64,000 nt of DNA, taken from assembly GCF_003851885.1 (NCBI RefSeq), contig NZ_BHZE01000010.1, positions 1-64,000 of the forward strand, in the 5' to 3' direction. Position 1 is the stretch's first letter. Each line of letters starts with the position of its first letter. The stretch comes from Thermaurantimonas aggregans (GTDB taxonomy: Bacteria; Bacteroidota; Bacteroidia; Flavobacteriales; Schleiferiaceae). The notes under the pieces are model-generated. The model was not told where the DNA came from. It did not search any database and was given only the letters and a program-made list of their open reading frames with translations. Shown in pieces: positions 35,019 through 43,864 of this stretch. The translations under genes were made by a program, and so were the position numbers.

Positions 35019-35188
35019 TTCCGAACCTGAGAGGCTGATGTACAAACAAATCTGAAAATCTGTTTACATAAATAATAAGTCAAGCACTAATTCAATTTGC
35101 TTAAAAAACAAGGTGATTGTACAAGATTAAAATTAAAAATAGTGCAAGAAATTCCAATAAATTCCTTTAGTTTCCCGTTCAAAATAAA

Positions 35189-35196
35189 TACTTTTG
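35189..35196 (+). promoter_or_regulatory. -7 promoter element (TACTTTTG) for the coiled-coil lipoprotein gene
   Basis: Exact TAnnTTTG, 16 bases before the ATG at 35213. The -33 region has TTTAG rather than TTTG. Confidence 0.55.
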
Positions 35197-35212
35197 ACCA
35201 AAATTAAACACG

Positions 35213-36067
35213 ATGAAAAAGTCCATTTTTGCTTTTTTCACTGCCTTGATTCTTGCATCATGCAACAGTGAGTTAAAACAAGAAATCGAAACTCTGAAAG
35301 CTGAAAAAGCAGAACTCGAACAGCGTGCCCGCGAGCAAGACAGCACCATCGAAAGCTTTACAAACGCCATGCTGGAAATTCAGGAAAATCTCAACGTAAT
35401 TCGCGAAAAAGAAGGACGCTTGAGGGTAGCCGAAAGTGCTAGTGGCGACCGCTTTGTATCGATGAAAGATGCCGTAATCAGAGATATTCAAGATTTAAAC
35501 AGCATTATTGAAGAGTCGAAAGCAAAAATCACTCGTTTGAATCAGCAGCTTTCAGCTAGTAAATCTCAAAATTCTCAGCTTACAAAACTGGTAGAATCGC
35601 TCAAAAAACAAATCGAAGAACGCGAAGCTACCATCGCAGAACTCACCAAGGCCATTGAAGAGCGCGATGAAACCATTCGTCAACTCACGCGTAAGGTACA
35701 GGTAATCACTGAAGAAAGTCAGCGTACCATCAGCGCTAAGGAAGCTGAGCTAAATAAATGCTACTACATCGTAGATACCCGCAGAAATCTGAAAGATAAG
35801 GGAATTATTGATAGTCAGGGAGGTTTTCTCGGAATTGGTCGGGTAAAGACTGTTTCCAGTTCGGCTGATCAAGCACTTTTTACTGTTGGTGACATTCGCC
35901 AATTAAATCGCATCGACCTCGATGCTAAAGGTGTAAAAATCATATCTGAACATCCGCAGGGCAGCTATTCCATTGAACGTGAAGGCAAACGAATTACGGG
36001 TCTGGTCATCAATGATCCGAAAGCCTTCTGGAGCATCACCCGTGTATTAGTAGTAATGGTTGAATAA
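35213..36067 (+). CDS. Coiled-coil lipoprotein
   Basis: 284 residues. Lipoprotein signal MKKSIFAFFTALILASC with Cys at residue 17. Residues about 20-185 form a long heptad coiled coil rich in Glu, Lys and Leu. The C-terminal 95 residues (KCYYIVDTRRNLKDKGIID...GGFLGIGRVKTV...QGSYSIE) form a compact domain found in many Bacteroidota lipoproteins, which databases sometimes label Cbp1-like collagen-binding adhesins (from memory). Whether it binds collagen here is unsupported; the visible features indicate a periplasmic or surface rod. It is monocistronic. Confidence 0.8.
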   Translation: MKKSIFAFFTALILASCNSELKQEIETLKAEKAELEQRAREQDSTIESFTNAMLEIQENLNVIREKEGRLRVAESASGDRFVSMKDAVIRDIQDLNSIIEESKAKITRLNQQLSASKSQNSQLTKLVESLKKQIEEREATIAELTKAIEERDETIRQLTRKVQVITEESQRTISAKEAELNKCYYIVDTRRNLKDKGIIDSQGGFLGIGRVKTVSSSADQALFTVGDIRQLNRIDLDAKGVKIISEHPQGSYSIEREGKRITGLVINDPKAFWSITRVLVVMVE

Positions 36068-36082
36068 GCTGAGCCTGAAATC

Positions 36083-37231
36083 TTATTTTACTTCAACGTA
36101 ATGTTTCAGATAAACGCCCGTACGAAGTGTCGTATGGGCGTTTATCATGTGTAGCCAACCTGAATTTTTCACCTGAAAAAAGGCTGTGGCCCGCAACCTA
36201 CAGATCAACTCTTCATGAGCATAAAGGCTGACTCTGCAGAAGTAATTCCCCGGAAATAGGTTCAGTTCCGGTATTCGAACTTGAATCGCGTTTAATCCTC
36301 TTCTGAGACTTAGGAACAAAGGCCCCTCAAAGCCGGAATCCAAATGGGTTACAAAGGTGGAGGATTGAGCATCGAAAATATTGATGCGCATCTGAGTAGC
36401 TGGTAGGTATTGATTTGCCATCAACTCCACGGTAAGCAGAGCCTCCTGTCCGGTGATGTAGGTAGCATCATTTTTATCCCAAATACAAGAAATCTCTGTT
36501 ACAAGTCCGCTTTTAAAGATTCCTGACTGCGTCTGCTCTGATTGCAAATAGTTGCTCACTATTCTGCTAAACGGCCCTTTATCGACCATTTTACCTTTCG
36601 AAAGCCAGATGGCCTGGTCGCATAGCTGCTCTAACAGATTCATCTGATGGCTTACCACGACCAGTGTTTTGTTGCCTTCTGCACGTACAGCGCGAAGGCG
36701 CTCACTACTGCGCTGCTGAAAGGCTGCATCGCCTACGGCAAGTACTTCATCGATGAGCAGTATATCAAACGGCATGTGGATGGCCGTAGCAAATGCAAGC
36801 CGCAGGTACATGCCGTGGCTGTAGTATTTCAGCGGTCTATCCGTAAAATCCCCGATATCGGCAAATGCTTCAATTTCAGGCAGCAGATTTCGTATATCGG
36901 CTTCGGTAAGCCCTTGAAGGCGACCGTAGAAAAAAATGTTTTCGCGACCTGTAAGCTCCGGGTGAAAACCCGCCCCCAGATCGAGCAACGCAGCTACCCT
37001 CCCTCGCGTGCTTACTTTACCTACAGAAGGCCTCAGAATACCTGCAATCAACTTCAGCAAAGTGGACTTACCGCTGCCGTTGCTGCCTATGAGCGCAGTG
37101 CTGCTGCCTTTTTGGAGCGTAAGGCTGATATCTGACAAGGCACTAACGCGACTATGGTCGTCGAATTCAAACGACTTTCCGACGCCTTCTACCCGTATGG
37201 CCCAATCTGACTCAGATACGCTCAAGTGCAT
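36083..37231 (-). CDS. Polysaccharide ABC transporter ATPase (Wzt-like)
   Basis: 382 residues. The N-terminal 220 residues are an ABC ATPase (GSNGSGKSTLLK, YSHGMYLRLAFA, ILLIDEVLAVGD) of the KpsT/Wzt type. The remaining 160 residues are a beta-rich domain like the Wzt carbohydrate-binding C-terminal domain (TGQEALLTVELMANQ, NAIQVRIPELNLFPGNYFCRV). It exports a lipid-linked or capsular polysaccharide with the overlapping permease (20-base overlap). It is last in the five-gene envelope operon. Confidence 0.9.
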   Translation of the reverse strand: MHLSVSESDWAIRVEGVGKSFEFDDHSRVSALSDISLTLQKGSSTALIGSNGSGKSTLLKLIAGILRPSVGKVSTRGRVAALLDLGAGFHPELTGRENIFFYGRLQGLTEADIRNLLPEIEAFADIGDFTDRPLKYYSHGMYLRLAFATAIHMPFDILLIDEVLAVGDAAFQQRSSERLRAVRAEGNKTLVVVSHQMNLLEQLCDQAIWLSKGKMVDKGPFSRIVSNYLQSEQTQSGIFKSGLVTEISCIWDKNDATYITGQEALLTVELMANQYLPATQMRINIFDAQSSTFVTHLDSGFEGPLFLSLRRGLNAIQVRIPELNLFPGNYFCRVSLYAHEELICRLRATAFFQVKNSGWLHMINAHTTLRTGVYLKHYVEVK

Positions 37232-38000
37232 TTTTAGACAATTTTACAAAGACAAATGCAGATACATAGGCAAAGGAAAGTATTGATATAGAGGTTAAAA
37301 CAATTAATACAGAAGATTCGTGATTTTTTAAAAGATTGATAAACAAAACCGGGGGAAGCCATTCAAGCCATGAAAACGCTTGAAATTCAGCACTATGAAT
37401 CATGTATAACACAATGAGAAGTAGCTGCCCTTGTATCACAACGGGCACTGCGTGAATCACATCGCGAAACCTGCTGCTTATGGCGCAAAAAATCACCCCC
37501 ATTGAAAATCCAAAGACCCAAAATAGCTGAAAAACAAACCATTGCAAGGCAATGGATCCTGCTGGTAAATCCAGATACACTCCCAAACCAGTGAGGATAA
37601 TTGAATACAAAATCCACTCAGGCAGCATCACGACAAGGCGACTTATGGGCATAAAAAGAACCGGCAAGCGGATTTTAAGTAAAAAATGTTTGTTGTTAAT
37701 CCACAAAGGAGCAATCTGCTGCATTAGCCCGGCACTGAGTATATGACCGCTTAAAACAGTAACCCATTGCGAAAGCTCTTGATCCTTCATGCCAAACCGA
37801 GCTTGAAGCAGTAATACCGGCAATAAAAGAAGCACAGCTGGCAGGAGCAGCCATCCCCAACCTAGGTAGGTGCGGATATACCTGATCTTTACATCGCGCC
37901 ATCCATAGGCTGCTACAGCTCTTCGCACCTCCAATACTTCTTTAATAGCCTGCGGCAGTCCGGTATTTTCAGGCGTATTATGGTATTCTCCAGCTTTCAA
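37212..38000 (-). CDS. Polysaccharide ABC transporter permease (Wzm-like)
   Basis: 262 residues, six predicted membrane segments, ABC-2 type. The N-terminal amphipathic part before the first segment (RDVKIRYIRTYLGWGWLLL) is the conserved RxRY...LG.W feature of O-antigen/capsule permeases. It overlaps the ATPase gene and, by 23 bases, the sulfotransferase gene upstream. It forms the membrane channel of the exporter; the glycan is unidentified. Confidence 0.9.
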   Translation of the reverse strand: MKAGEYHNTPENTGLPQAIKEVLEVRRAVAAYGWRDVKIRYIRTYLGWGWLLLPAVLLLLPVLLLQARFGMKDQELSQWVTVLSGHILSAGLMQQIAPLWINNKHFLLKIRLPVLFMPISRLVVMLPEWILYSIILTGLGVYLDLPAGSIALQWFVFQLFWVFGFSMGVIFCAISSRFRDVIHAVPVVIQGQLLLIVLYMIHSAEFQAFSWLEWLPPVLFINLLKNHESSVLIVLTSISILSFAYVSAFVFVKLSKNALERI

Positions 38001-38727
38001 AATTTCCGAAATCAGGGGTTATCAGTTGTTTGAGCCGCTTTACCTCATTGGCAAAGATGCTCGATAATTTTTTTCGCACCTCATCAGACAGTGATAAGCC
38101 ATCACCTCTGTTGTAGGAAGATTTGACTATTTCTCTGTCAGAGAATTTGAATTGTAAAAAATTTTCCAACACATCAAGTCCTTCTTCAGGACGGGAAAAA
38201 AAATCTTCATAAACTGCAACAAAGAGCTGATCTCGCCAAAAGTATGTAAGCCATCGGCTAATTTGACTAGCGTATCTCCCCCTTTGGATGTAGCTGTAGT
38301 TCTGAAAGCGGGACTCGGGAACGTCGGCCGATGAACCGAGCAATCGAAAGGGTTCAAGCCGAACGGCGGTCAAAAAGCCAAGCCGTTCGATGCCTCTTCG
38401 CACATTCATTCGGTACTGAGACCAGGCCCTGTCTACCGGATTGCGAAGCAAGAGGATCAGTTTTGCGTAGGGAAAATGTGTGCACATGCGCTCCGGTACA
38501 TGTGGATGAAACAGGTACATCGGACTGGCCTCAAGCAGGAGGGTTCCCTCCTTTTTTTCAAACCGGGATAAGTAAAAATCAATTCCTTTGGTATGCGAAA
38601 AATCAAAGTAGTGAAGCTCCTTTTCTACCGAAGGCACTATGCCGGGCTGCACCTTCAACCATTCAAATAAAGTGGAAGTGCCGCTTTTCTGCGCACCAAT
38701 GATAACAGCAAGTTGCTTTTCATTCAT
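37978..38727 (-). CDS. Sulfotransferase-domain protein
   Basis: 249 residues. The PAPS-binding 5' loop is GAQKSGTSTLFEWL near residue 11 and the 3'-phosphate motif is LILLLRNPVDRAWSQYRMN near residue 90, both classic for the carbohydrate sulfotransferase family. KELHYFDF and ASPMYLFHP between them match too. No signal peptide, so it is cytoplasmic. Placed directly before a Wzm/Wzt exporter (23-base overlap) and one base from glmM, it probably sulfates a glycan before export. PAPS synthesis genes are not in this window. Confidence 0.88.
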   Translation of the reverse strand: MNEKQLAVIIGAQKSGTSTLFEWLKVQPGIVPSVEKELHYFDFSHTKGIDFYLSRFEKKEGTLLLEASPMYLFHPHVPERMCTHFPYAKLILLLRNPVDRAWSQYRMNVRRGIERLGFLTAVRLEPFRLLGSSADVPESRFQNYSYIQRGRYASQISRWLTYFWRDQLFVAVYEDFFSRPEEGLDVLENFLQFKFSDREIVKSSYNRGDGLSLSDEVRKKLSSIFANEVKRLKQLITPDFGNFESWRIP

Positions 38728-40113
38728 TTATATCAAAGCTTTCAGCTCTGATACAAATCGCTCAGCCAGCGTATCGGCTTCTTTTTGCGAACGGGCTTCG
38801 GTGTAAATGCGGATGATAGGCTCTGTGTTTGACCGGCGCAGGTGTACCCAGCTGTCGGCGAAGTCTATTTTCACTCCATCGATCGTAGTCAGGCGTTCGC
38901 CCTGGTATTTTTCTTCCACTTTTTTCAATAGGGCTGCTGTGTCCATACCCGGCTGCAGCTCGATTTTATTTTTACTCATGTAGTAGGCAGGGTATTTCGC
39001 CCTGAGCTGCGAAAGTGTGAGGCCTGTTTTGGCCAAATGAGTAAGAATCAGAGCTATGCCCGCCAAGGCATCGCGACCATAGTGAAAGTCAGGCCAGATA
39101 ACGCCACCATTGCCTTCACCGCCAATGCGGGCACCGACGGCTTTCATTTTTTCCACCACATTCACCTCACCTACGGCTGCAGCATGGTATTCAGCCTTGT
39201 AAGCATGGGTAAGATCGGCCAAAGCACGCGATGAAGACAGATTTGATACCGTTGGCCCGCTCTTGAGTGAGAGCAGATAATCGGCTACAGCGACCAAAGT
39301 ATATTCTTCGCCAAACATTTCGCCATTTTCATCAATCAGCGCCAGTCGATCCACATCCGGATCTACCACAATTCCCAAGTCGCATTTCTCGGTCTTCACC
39401 AGCTGCATGATGTCGCCCAAATGCTCTTTCAGGGGCTCCGGATTGTGAGCAAACCAGCCTGTTGGCTCACAGTGAAGTTTTTTGATGTTTTTTACACCCA
39501 ATGCTTCCAACAATTTTGGAATCGCTAGACCACCAGTGCTGTTTACAGCATCCACAGCTACTGTAAATCCTGCCTTTGCTATGGCTACGGTATCTATCTC
39601 CGGCCGCTCCAGCAGAGCAGCAATGTGGTCTTCTATCGCTTGTGTATAGGTGTGAACTTTTCCGAGCGCATGTACATCGGCAAAGGCAAAATCACGCGCC
39701 TTGATCATAGCTAACAATTCGTTGCCATCAGCCGCGCTGATAAACTCGCCCTTATTGTTTAAGAGTTTTAAAGCATTCCAAATCACGGGATTGTGCGAAG
39801 CGGTGATGATGATTCCCCCATCCGCTTTCTGCTTGGGCACGGCTACTTCGACTGTGGGTGTAGTACTAAGACCCAGGTCTATGACGTCGATACCGCTACC
39901 CACAAGGGTATTAATCACCAAAGCAGACACCATTTCGCCTGATGGACGGGCATCCCTACCTATCACCACCCGAGGTGCCTGGTCGCCGGTTTGCTTTTTG
40001 AGCCATTGGCCATAGGCCGAAGCAAACGCCACAATATCAACGGGGGTCAGATTTTCGCCAGGCCGACCACCGATGGTGCCCCGCACGCCGGAGATGGATA
40101 CTATTAATGCCAT
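38728..40113 (-). CDS. glmM: Phosphoglucosamine mutase (phosphohexomutase family)
   Basis: 461 residues. Four phosphohexomutase blocks are visible: VSGVRGTIGG with GRDARPSGEM, the phosphoserine loop TASHNPVIWNALK near residue 105, the magnesium loop DPDVDRLALID near 250, and the sugar-phosphate loop RRSNTEPIIRIY near the C-terminus. It resembles GlmM, which converts glucosamine 6- to 1-phosphate; a phosphomannomutase is possible. It begins inside the T9SS cargo gene's end (10-base overlap) and is one base from the sulfotransferase gene. Confidence 0.88.
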   Translation of the reverse strand: MALIVSISGVRGTIGGRPGENLTPVDIVAFASAYGQWLKKQTGDQAPRVVIGRDARPSGEMVSALVINTLVGSGIDVIDLGLSTTPTVEVAVPKQKADGGIIITASHNPVIWNALKLLNNKGEFISAADGNELLAMIKARDFAFADVHALGKVHTYTQAIEDHIAALLERPEIDTVAIAKAGFTVAVDAVNSTGGLAIPKLLEALGVKNIKKLHCEPTGWFAHNPEPLKEHLGDIMQLVKTEKCDLGIVVDPDVDRLALIDENGEMFGEEYTLVAVADYLLSLKSGPTVSNLSSSRALADLTHAYKAEYHAAAVGEVNVVEKMKAVGARIGGEGNGGVIWPDFHYGRDALAGIALILTHLAKTGLTLSQLRAKYPAYYMSKNKIELQPGMDTAALLKKVEEKYQGERLTTIDGVKIDFADSWVHLRRSNTEPIIRIYTEARSQKEADTLAERFVSELKALI

Positions 40114-40910
40114 ATGGGAGAATATTGTATTTTTCTGGTAATAAATGTGTTGTCTTTTTTAATCAAAAGAAGATAAACACCCGTTGGCACATGCATCGGA
40201 ATACTGTGGTGGGGGCCGAAAAAGTGCTCAGAGCGCAATATGCGTCCCTGTATGTCTGTCAATTGCACCTCTACCCTGCCCTGATTGTCAGGCAGACGAA
40301 GGTGCACCATGCCGGTGCTCTGCCAAATCACCAGATCGCGCAAAGGATTTTCTATTATGCTAAAAAAGCGGTTGGTATTAATAGGCGTATCTGGAGTAAG
40401 CTGTACGGCAAATTCTTTGAGCGTCACCGATTTTCCGTCGTTGCCTACATCTACCTTGGCCCAGCCGTAGTGTGTGTTGCCATTTTTGCGAAGGGCAAAT
40501 CCCAAAAATTCGTCAGTAGCCCCGCCGTTCCACGGGTCGTTAAAGAGAAACTGCCCGTTGCGTACGAAGGACATCCCACCTTCGATTTCCGGATTCAAAA
40601 AGGGAGTTTCCGGACCGATAAATTCGTTGAAACCAAACCTACTGGCATAGGGAAACACGGTAGGCGTAGTGCCCGCTACCCGATGACCTTGCTGACCAAG
40701 AGGCGTCACCGAGATGACATCGTACACGGCATTATTCTCTGTCCGATTAAACTGTGTGCGAATCGCATAATCAGGCACTGTATCCTGATCTAAGTCAATA
40801 AGCAACAACGTATCGCTGGTGATGACATTGGGTGTGACGACAGTGTGAAGAATTTGCGCCTGTAAACCGGCAAAAAACAGAATAGCTCCTGCGACTAAGT
40901 ATATTCTCAA
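40104..40910 (-). CDS. Secreted protein with probable T9SS sorting domain
   Basis: 268 residues from a TTG at 40910. The in-frame ATG at 40949 lies upstream of an exact TACTTTTG box (40928-40935), so it would not be in the transcript; the TTG start yields a clean signal peptide (RIYLVAGAILFFAGLQAQ). The mature part is beta-rich and the end (RVEVQLTDIQGRILRSEHF...VPTGVYLLLIKKDNTFITRKI) matches a type A T9SS C-terminal domain. I do not recognise a family for the middle. It is the first gene of the operon with glmM, sulfotransferase, permease and ATPase. Confidence 0.8.
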   Translation of the reverse strand: MRIYLVAGAILFFAGLQAQILHTVVTPNVITSDTLLLIDLDQDTVPDYAIRTQFNRTENNAVYDVISVTPLGQQGHRVAGTTPTVFPYASRFGFNEFIGPETPFLNPEIEGGMSFVRNGQFLFNDPWNGGATDEFLGFALRKNGNTHYGWAKVDVGNDGKSVTLKEFAVQLTPDTPINTNRFFSIIENPLRDLVIWQSTGMVHLRLPDNQGRVEVQLTDIQGRILRSEHFFGPHHSIPMHVPTGVYLLLIKKDNTFITRKIQYSPIWH

Positions 40911-40927
40911 CGTTTGAAATTTTGGAA

Positions 40928-40935
40928 CAAAAGTA
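40928..40935 (-). promoter_or_regulatory. -7 promoter element (TACTTTTG) for the glmM-sulfotransferase-exporter operon
   Basis: Exact TAnnTTTG on the minus strand, 17 bases before the TTG at 40910 and downstream of the ATG at 40949. It fixes the start of the operon's first gene. Confidence 0.55.
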
Positions 40936-41119
40936 CAGTGAAAGGCCATTTACCTAACCAATAAGTAGGTAATAGACTTTACCACAATCAAATTGCTTTT
41001 AGATTAAAACTAAATTTTTTACACCAAATTATGAGCTACTACGAAAGACTAAAACAAAATTTTCAATAAACTCAAAAATCAAGTAGCAAGAAAATCTAAT
41101 TCAAAAAAAACAGCTCAAG

Positions 41120-41457
41120 TCATGGAGATTGTCGCATTGTTGACGACATTGTTTTAAAAAAATCAATGCCAACCCTTTGGATATGAGAGAGCAATTCAGG
41201 ATTTGATACGCCATCGTAGTCAATCACGTCAAATCTGTAGGGCAACATGGTTTCCTCGTTCAAAATTCTGCTAATGTGCCTTACTACATCGGCCTGCCCT
41301 TTTTCCACGCGAAGTGCCAGATCCACATCACTGCCGCGTTTGTACGTCCCTTTGCCCTGCTGCAAAAGGTGATAGCTTCTTTTACCTGTGGAAAACGCAA
41401 TAATACGTTATGTATTACGAGCAAGTCACTATTGCTTAAACCAACATCAGGTTTGAT
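41120..41457 (-). pseudogene. Decayed MNT nucleotidyltransferase (antitoxin) gene
   Basis: The frame from 41457 reads KPDVGLSNSDLLVIHNVLLR...EAITFCSRAKG, then a one-base loss near 41345 shifts to GTYKRGSDVDLALRVEKGQ... through 41120. Joined, it is an MntA/MNT-domain protein with motif FGSRAKGTYKRGSDVDLA. The first motif Gly is Cys here (FCSRA), no start codon precedes the first part, and a stop sits just upstream. MNT proteins are antitoxins that AMPylate HEPN toxins. The gene is dead by three independent marks. Confidence 0.8.
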
Positions 41458-41725
41458 CTAATTTACCCTCAAAAGTACTTTTAAGTCGTTTAAAAACAGG
41501 AAAATATTTTTCAGCTATTCTATCGAGCATCTCACTTGATTTGTACTTGTCATACGTATGTACAATAAAATTTTGGTTGTGTAAACGTTCCAACCACAAG
41601 TGCCCCTCCTCAATTAACCCCACTTCAAATGCCTTTTTGACGGTAGAGCGCGGTGAATTTACCTCCGAAAAACCCTGTTCTTCGAGATAATCTTTTAGCA
41701 GTTTCCAAGCCAGTTCGGTATATTT
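41447..41725 (-). pseudogene. 5'-truncated HEPN (HepT/HI0074-like) toxin gene
   Basis: An open 92-codon frame without a start codon, bounded by a TAG at 41726-41728. It reads KYTELAWKLLKDYLEEQGF...RSTVKKAFEVGLIEEGHLWLERLHNQNFIVHTYD..., the body of the nucleotidyltransferase substrate-binding (HEPN) family. The first 40 or so residues are missing. The RxxxxH-like RLHNQNF and the HTYD motif are recognisable. It overlaps the MNT remnant in the usual toxin-antitoxin order. Confidence 0.78.
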
Positions 41726-42028
41726 CTAAAAACTAAATAGTTTCGGCTTTTTGAATTATATCGGGTCTATGAATTTTTACAGAATTTTCTCAAAGTGCAA
41801 GTGCTTTTGCGAAATCTTGAAACCTTTGTTTCCAACGTATATCTTCACCAAACACGTACTTATATTTTATCACAAATGTATATGATAGCCTTTAAAACCC
41901 ATTTTTCTCTTAAAAATACCAAAAATCCCGGTCGAATAAATTTTTTACGAAACCATTTTTTTTTTTTTTTCTTAAATGTTTTGCCCATTTCAAAAGCAAC
42001 CTTTATTTTAGCTAAAAATTAACGACCC
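41726..42028. other. AT-rich spacer with a T15 tract
   Basis: No gene seen. It contains an uninterrupted run of 15 T (41956-41970) without an adjacent hairpin. A weak TATTTTAG box lies before the frameshifted ATG at 42029. Confidence 0.5.
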
Positions 42029-42370
42029 ATGAAAAAAGCTCTACTTCTCCCAGCCCTGTGTGTGTGTGTGTGTGTGTAACTTGACCCACGCCCAGCACTT
42101 TTTCCTCAACGACTTCCGTGGCCAGTTCTTCGAGCAAGGTTACGGTGGCTCCCACGACGAAGAAGCCCTCGATATTCTCATCACCCCCTCCAAGCACACC
42201 GTGCTCTGCGGCTGGCAAGAAAGCCCCGAGGCTGACCGAAAAGACTTCACCCTCTGGTACATCAGCGATATCGGTGAACCCCTGCGCGAAATCAACTACC
42301 CTCACCCAATGAACCATTCCATCGCTACAGCCATTGCTCCCCTATCCTCCGACCAATGGATAGTTTAAGA
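42029..42370 (+). pseudogene. Frameshifted, truncated secreted-protein gene with (TG)10 tract
   Basis: From the ATG at 42029 the frame reads MKKALLLPALCVCVCV then stops at TAA 42077-42079. The +1 frame continues NLTHAQHFFLNDFRGQFFEQGYGGSHDEEALDIL... to a stop at 42368-42370. The alternating dinucleotide tract (42057-42077, ten TG plus T) lies in the signal-peptide core, and gain of one TG or loss of two restores the frame. The downstream part resembles the first blade of secreted delta-60/propeller-like T9SS cargo (YGGSxDE...LCGW...DFTLWYI). It ends abruptly where composition turns AT-rich. Either a relic or a phase-variable gene in its off state. Confidence 0.7.
42057..42077. repeat. (TG)10 dinucleotide tract
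   Basis: Twenty-one bases of perfect TG alternation inside a signal-peptide coding region. It encodes alternating Cys and Val in two frames. Confidence 0.95.
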
Positions 42371-42388
42371 CTTAAAAATATTTAATAA

Positions 42389-43864
42389 ATGAGAATATTT
42401 TTTATACTTGTAACTTATTTATTAAAACTCTATTCCAATGCACAAAGCGACACTACATTTTTCCGCTCCTTTAATCTACACGCTCGGGAAATAAGCATAA
42501 ATCATGTGGTGGAATCATCCTCGTATTTTTATGTGTTTTTTAAGGCAAAATATTATCCCGGTGGAAGCACGGGACCTCAACCTCAAATAGGAATCTATGA
42601 TAAAGAAGGATTCTTGTTGGATTATTATGACCTGTTTCCCTTCTCAGTGATATGGTCGTCAATATACCCTCAATATATCTATAGCGATCGGTACATTCTT
42701 GTACTGGATTTTAGCGATTATTCCAACCCAAACAATGTATCCAATGGATTAATGCTTTTAGATATGAAAACAAGATCTATTGTCTGGAGAAATGGCTTTA
42801 AAGGATGGCTTCTTTCAACTAATGATACTATCGCATCTGCCCTAGAAAACATGTATAATTATGATGAAATATTGAAATTAGGTTTTGTTAATATAAATAA
42901 TGGCACAATAGTAAAATACTTCTCTATTGATAGTATCATAGATAGTTTCGGTTTAGAGGCCTCTCATTTCAGATATGCACAACATTATTCCTTCGGCGAT
43001 ACCCTTATATTGAAATTAAATAGCAAAAATATTTTATCTAAAAAACTTCTCATTTCATTTGTAGGAATGAATTTTTACTCGTTTCAGGAAATAACAGACA
43101 GTGCTATTTCGCGATTTTACAGTGCTGATAAAAATTTTGAGGTAAGTATAATGATGGATATTATTGATTCAATTCATTTTATGGCAGGATACTATAATTA
43201 TTGCAGAAATTTTACATTATGGATTAATGATAAAATCAATCATACTTTAAGAGAATTTAAATTGGACGAAAAATTGCAGCAAAAGTGTTTCACCATTAAC
43301 AATTTAATTTTTAATTCCGATAGCACGTTTACAATTTTATATACTTACTCAAATAGATCAGATTATTCTCCCACCAATTATTGTCTGGCAAATATTAATA
43401 TGAATGGGGATGTAGAATGGTGTATGGATTACGGCTTGCCATTTGGAAGAAATTATATATCTAATCTGAGAAAATCTAAAGATGGCGGATACTTTTTTAT
43501 TCATAGCCTTGGACAATTACAAGCTTTATGCAAAACGGATAAGAGAGGAAAAATCTATGACAGTGACTTTGGAGTAACTTACACCTTCAGTAATTGTGAA
43601 AATGTTAAAGTACTTGAAAAACCTGATATTCAATCCAATATTTTCGTATTCCCAAATCCATCAAATTCAAAGGTTACAATACTGTCAAAAAACAAATTAA
43701 TGCTCAAAGTATTCTCTGTTGAAGGCAAATACCTCGGTACCTACAATTTAACAGAATTTGAAAGTCAAATAGATCTTTCCTATCTCAAATCTGGAATGTA
43801 TTTTTTTGTGTTTTTTGATGAACTTAATGAGTACTTAAAAACGGAAAAAATTATTAAACTATGA
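42389..43864 (+). CDS. T9SS-type secreted protein, paralog 1
   Basis: 491 residues with a signal peptide (MRIFFILVTYLLKLYSNAQ). The central region is beta-rich with no recognised enzymatic motif. The segment NMNGDVEWCMDYGLPF...KSKDGGYFFI...KTDKRGKIYDSDFGVTYTFSNC matches the corresponding block of the next gene. The end SNIFVFPNPSNSKVTIL...LKSGMYFFVFF is a T9SS type A sorting domain. It is strongly AT-rich, unlike the fragment 18 bases before it, and overlaps the next gene by 4 bases (ATGA). Confidence 0.85.
   Translation: MRIFFILVTYLLKLYSNAQSDTTFFRSFNLHAREISINHVVESSSYFYVFFKAKYYPGGSTGPQPQIGIYDKEGFLLDYYDLFPFSVIWSSIYPQYIYSDRYILVLDFSDYSNPNNVSNGLMLLDMKTRSIVWRNGFKGWLLSTNDTIASALENMYNYDEILKLGFVNINNGTIVKYFSIDSIIDSFGLEASHFRYAQHYSFGDTLILKLNSKNILSKKLLISFVGMNFYSFQEITDSAISRFYSADKNFEVSIMMDIIDSIHFMAGYYNYCRNFTLWINDKINHTLREFKLDEKLQQKCFTINNLIFNSDSTFTILYTYSNRSDYSPTNYCLANINMNGDVEWCMDYGLPFGRNYISNLRKSKDGGYFFIHSLGQLQALCKTDKRGKIYDSDFGVTYTFSNCENVKVLEKPDIQSNIFVFPNPSNSKVTILSKNKLMLKVFSVEGKYLGTYNLTEFESQIDLSYLKSGMYFFVFFDELNEYLKTEKIIKL

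Noticed and set aside
41956-41970. T15 tract as a terminator
   Set aside because: No hairpin lies beside it on either strand; same for the T17 run at 49449-49465.
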